A stretch of DNA of 8,896 bases from Actinomycetota bacterium (lineage in GTDB: Bacteria; Actinomycetota; Acidimicrobiia; Acidimicrobiales; Acidimicrobiaceae). Both the position numbers and the translations under genes were made by a program. The stretch covers positions 1 to 8,896 of the forward strand of contig SIRY01000091.1 in the NCBI GenBank assembly GCA_004366215.1, written 5' to 3'. Numbering within the stretch: position 1 is the first letter of the stretch; each line of letters opens with the position of its first letter. Below the pieces are notes generated by a model that did not search any database, was not told where the DNA came from, and saw nothing but the letters and a program-made list of their open reading frames with translations. Below are positions 8,736-8,896 of this stretch, piece after piece.

Positions 8736-8896
8736 TTAGCGGTAGCGCACCCGTGGGTCGAGCACCGCGTAGAGAATGTCAGCGACCAGGTTGCCAAGCA
8801 CGGTCAGAACCGCCACGATGAGCGTGATTCCGAGCGCGACGGGGTAGTCCTGCGAGACGAGGGCCGCCACGTAGTCCGAGCCGATCCGTGGGAGGT
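8736..8896 (-). CDS. dppB: Peptide-type ABC transporter permease DppB, C-terminal end only
   Basis: The last 52 residues are visible before the right window edge. They contain SQDYPVALGITLIVAVLTVL, then GNLVADILYAVLDPRVRYR and a TAA at 8736-8738. A final hydrophobic helix followed by (V/L)-D-x-(L/I)-Y-A-x-(L/I)-DPR-(I/V)-RY is the hallmark end of DppB/OppB permeases. It is upstream of dppC in the same direction, the usual order. A binding-protein gene may lie further upstream, outside the window. Confidence 0.88.
   Translation of the reverse strand, partial: LPRIGSDYVAALVSQDYPVALGITLIVAVLTVLGNLVADILYAVLDPRVRYR

Overview
The window is high-G+C bacterial DNA. A LytR-CpsA-Psr (LCP) protein with a C-terminal LytR_C-type domain, frequent GTG starts, heavy use of CTC/GAG/GCG codons and a tRNA-Leu without an encoded CCA end all suggest an actinomycete-type bacterium (Actinomycetota, possibly an Acidimicrobiia-like lineage). 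The lineage is an inference, because no rRNA or marker gene is present.

Layout, left to right. (1) 1-2599, minus strand: a large SNF2/RapA-type DEAH helicase gene. Its 708-codon N-terminal and motor part is open, but the C-terminal part runs through the other two frames. It can be followed across about three apparent one-base losses to the left window edge, so the gene is a pseudogene or carries clustered sequence errors. (2) 2789-2872, minus strand: tRNA-Leu(GAG), preceded by two imperfect 18-bp tandem copies of its own 5' end. (3) 2873-3059: a divergent control region with a TATCAT -10 candidate for the tRNA and two palindromes. (4) 3060-5096, plus strand: a fused peptide-transporter ATPase (DppD-DppF type). 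(5) 5093-8896, minus strand: the end of dppB, then dppC, an LCP cell-wall ligase and hydroxymethylglutaryl-CoA lyase. The lyase gene converges on the ATPase gene with interlocked stop codons.

How the genes work together. DppB, DppC and the fused ATPase would form a complete dipeptide/oligopeptide/nickel-type importer core. The ATPase and permease genes are not in one operon: they face each other, with the LCP and lyase genes between them. The solute-binding protein is not in view and may lie beyond the right edge. The LCP protein attaches glycopolymers to the wall, and HMG-CoA lyase completes leucine breakdown. Neither has an obvious functional link to the transporter. The helicase belongs to an accessory family often seen near defence and mobile genes, and it sits directly on the 3' side of a tRNA gene, the side usually used by integrating elements.

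I see no CRISPR array, insertion sequence, integrase, rRNA or convincing new multi-gene system. The observations most worth a second look are the triple-frameshift helicase tail and the tandem copies of the tRNA 5' end.
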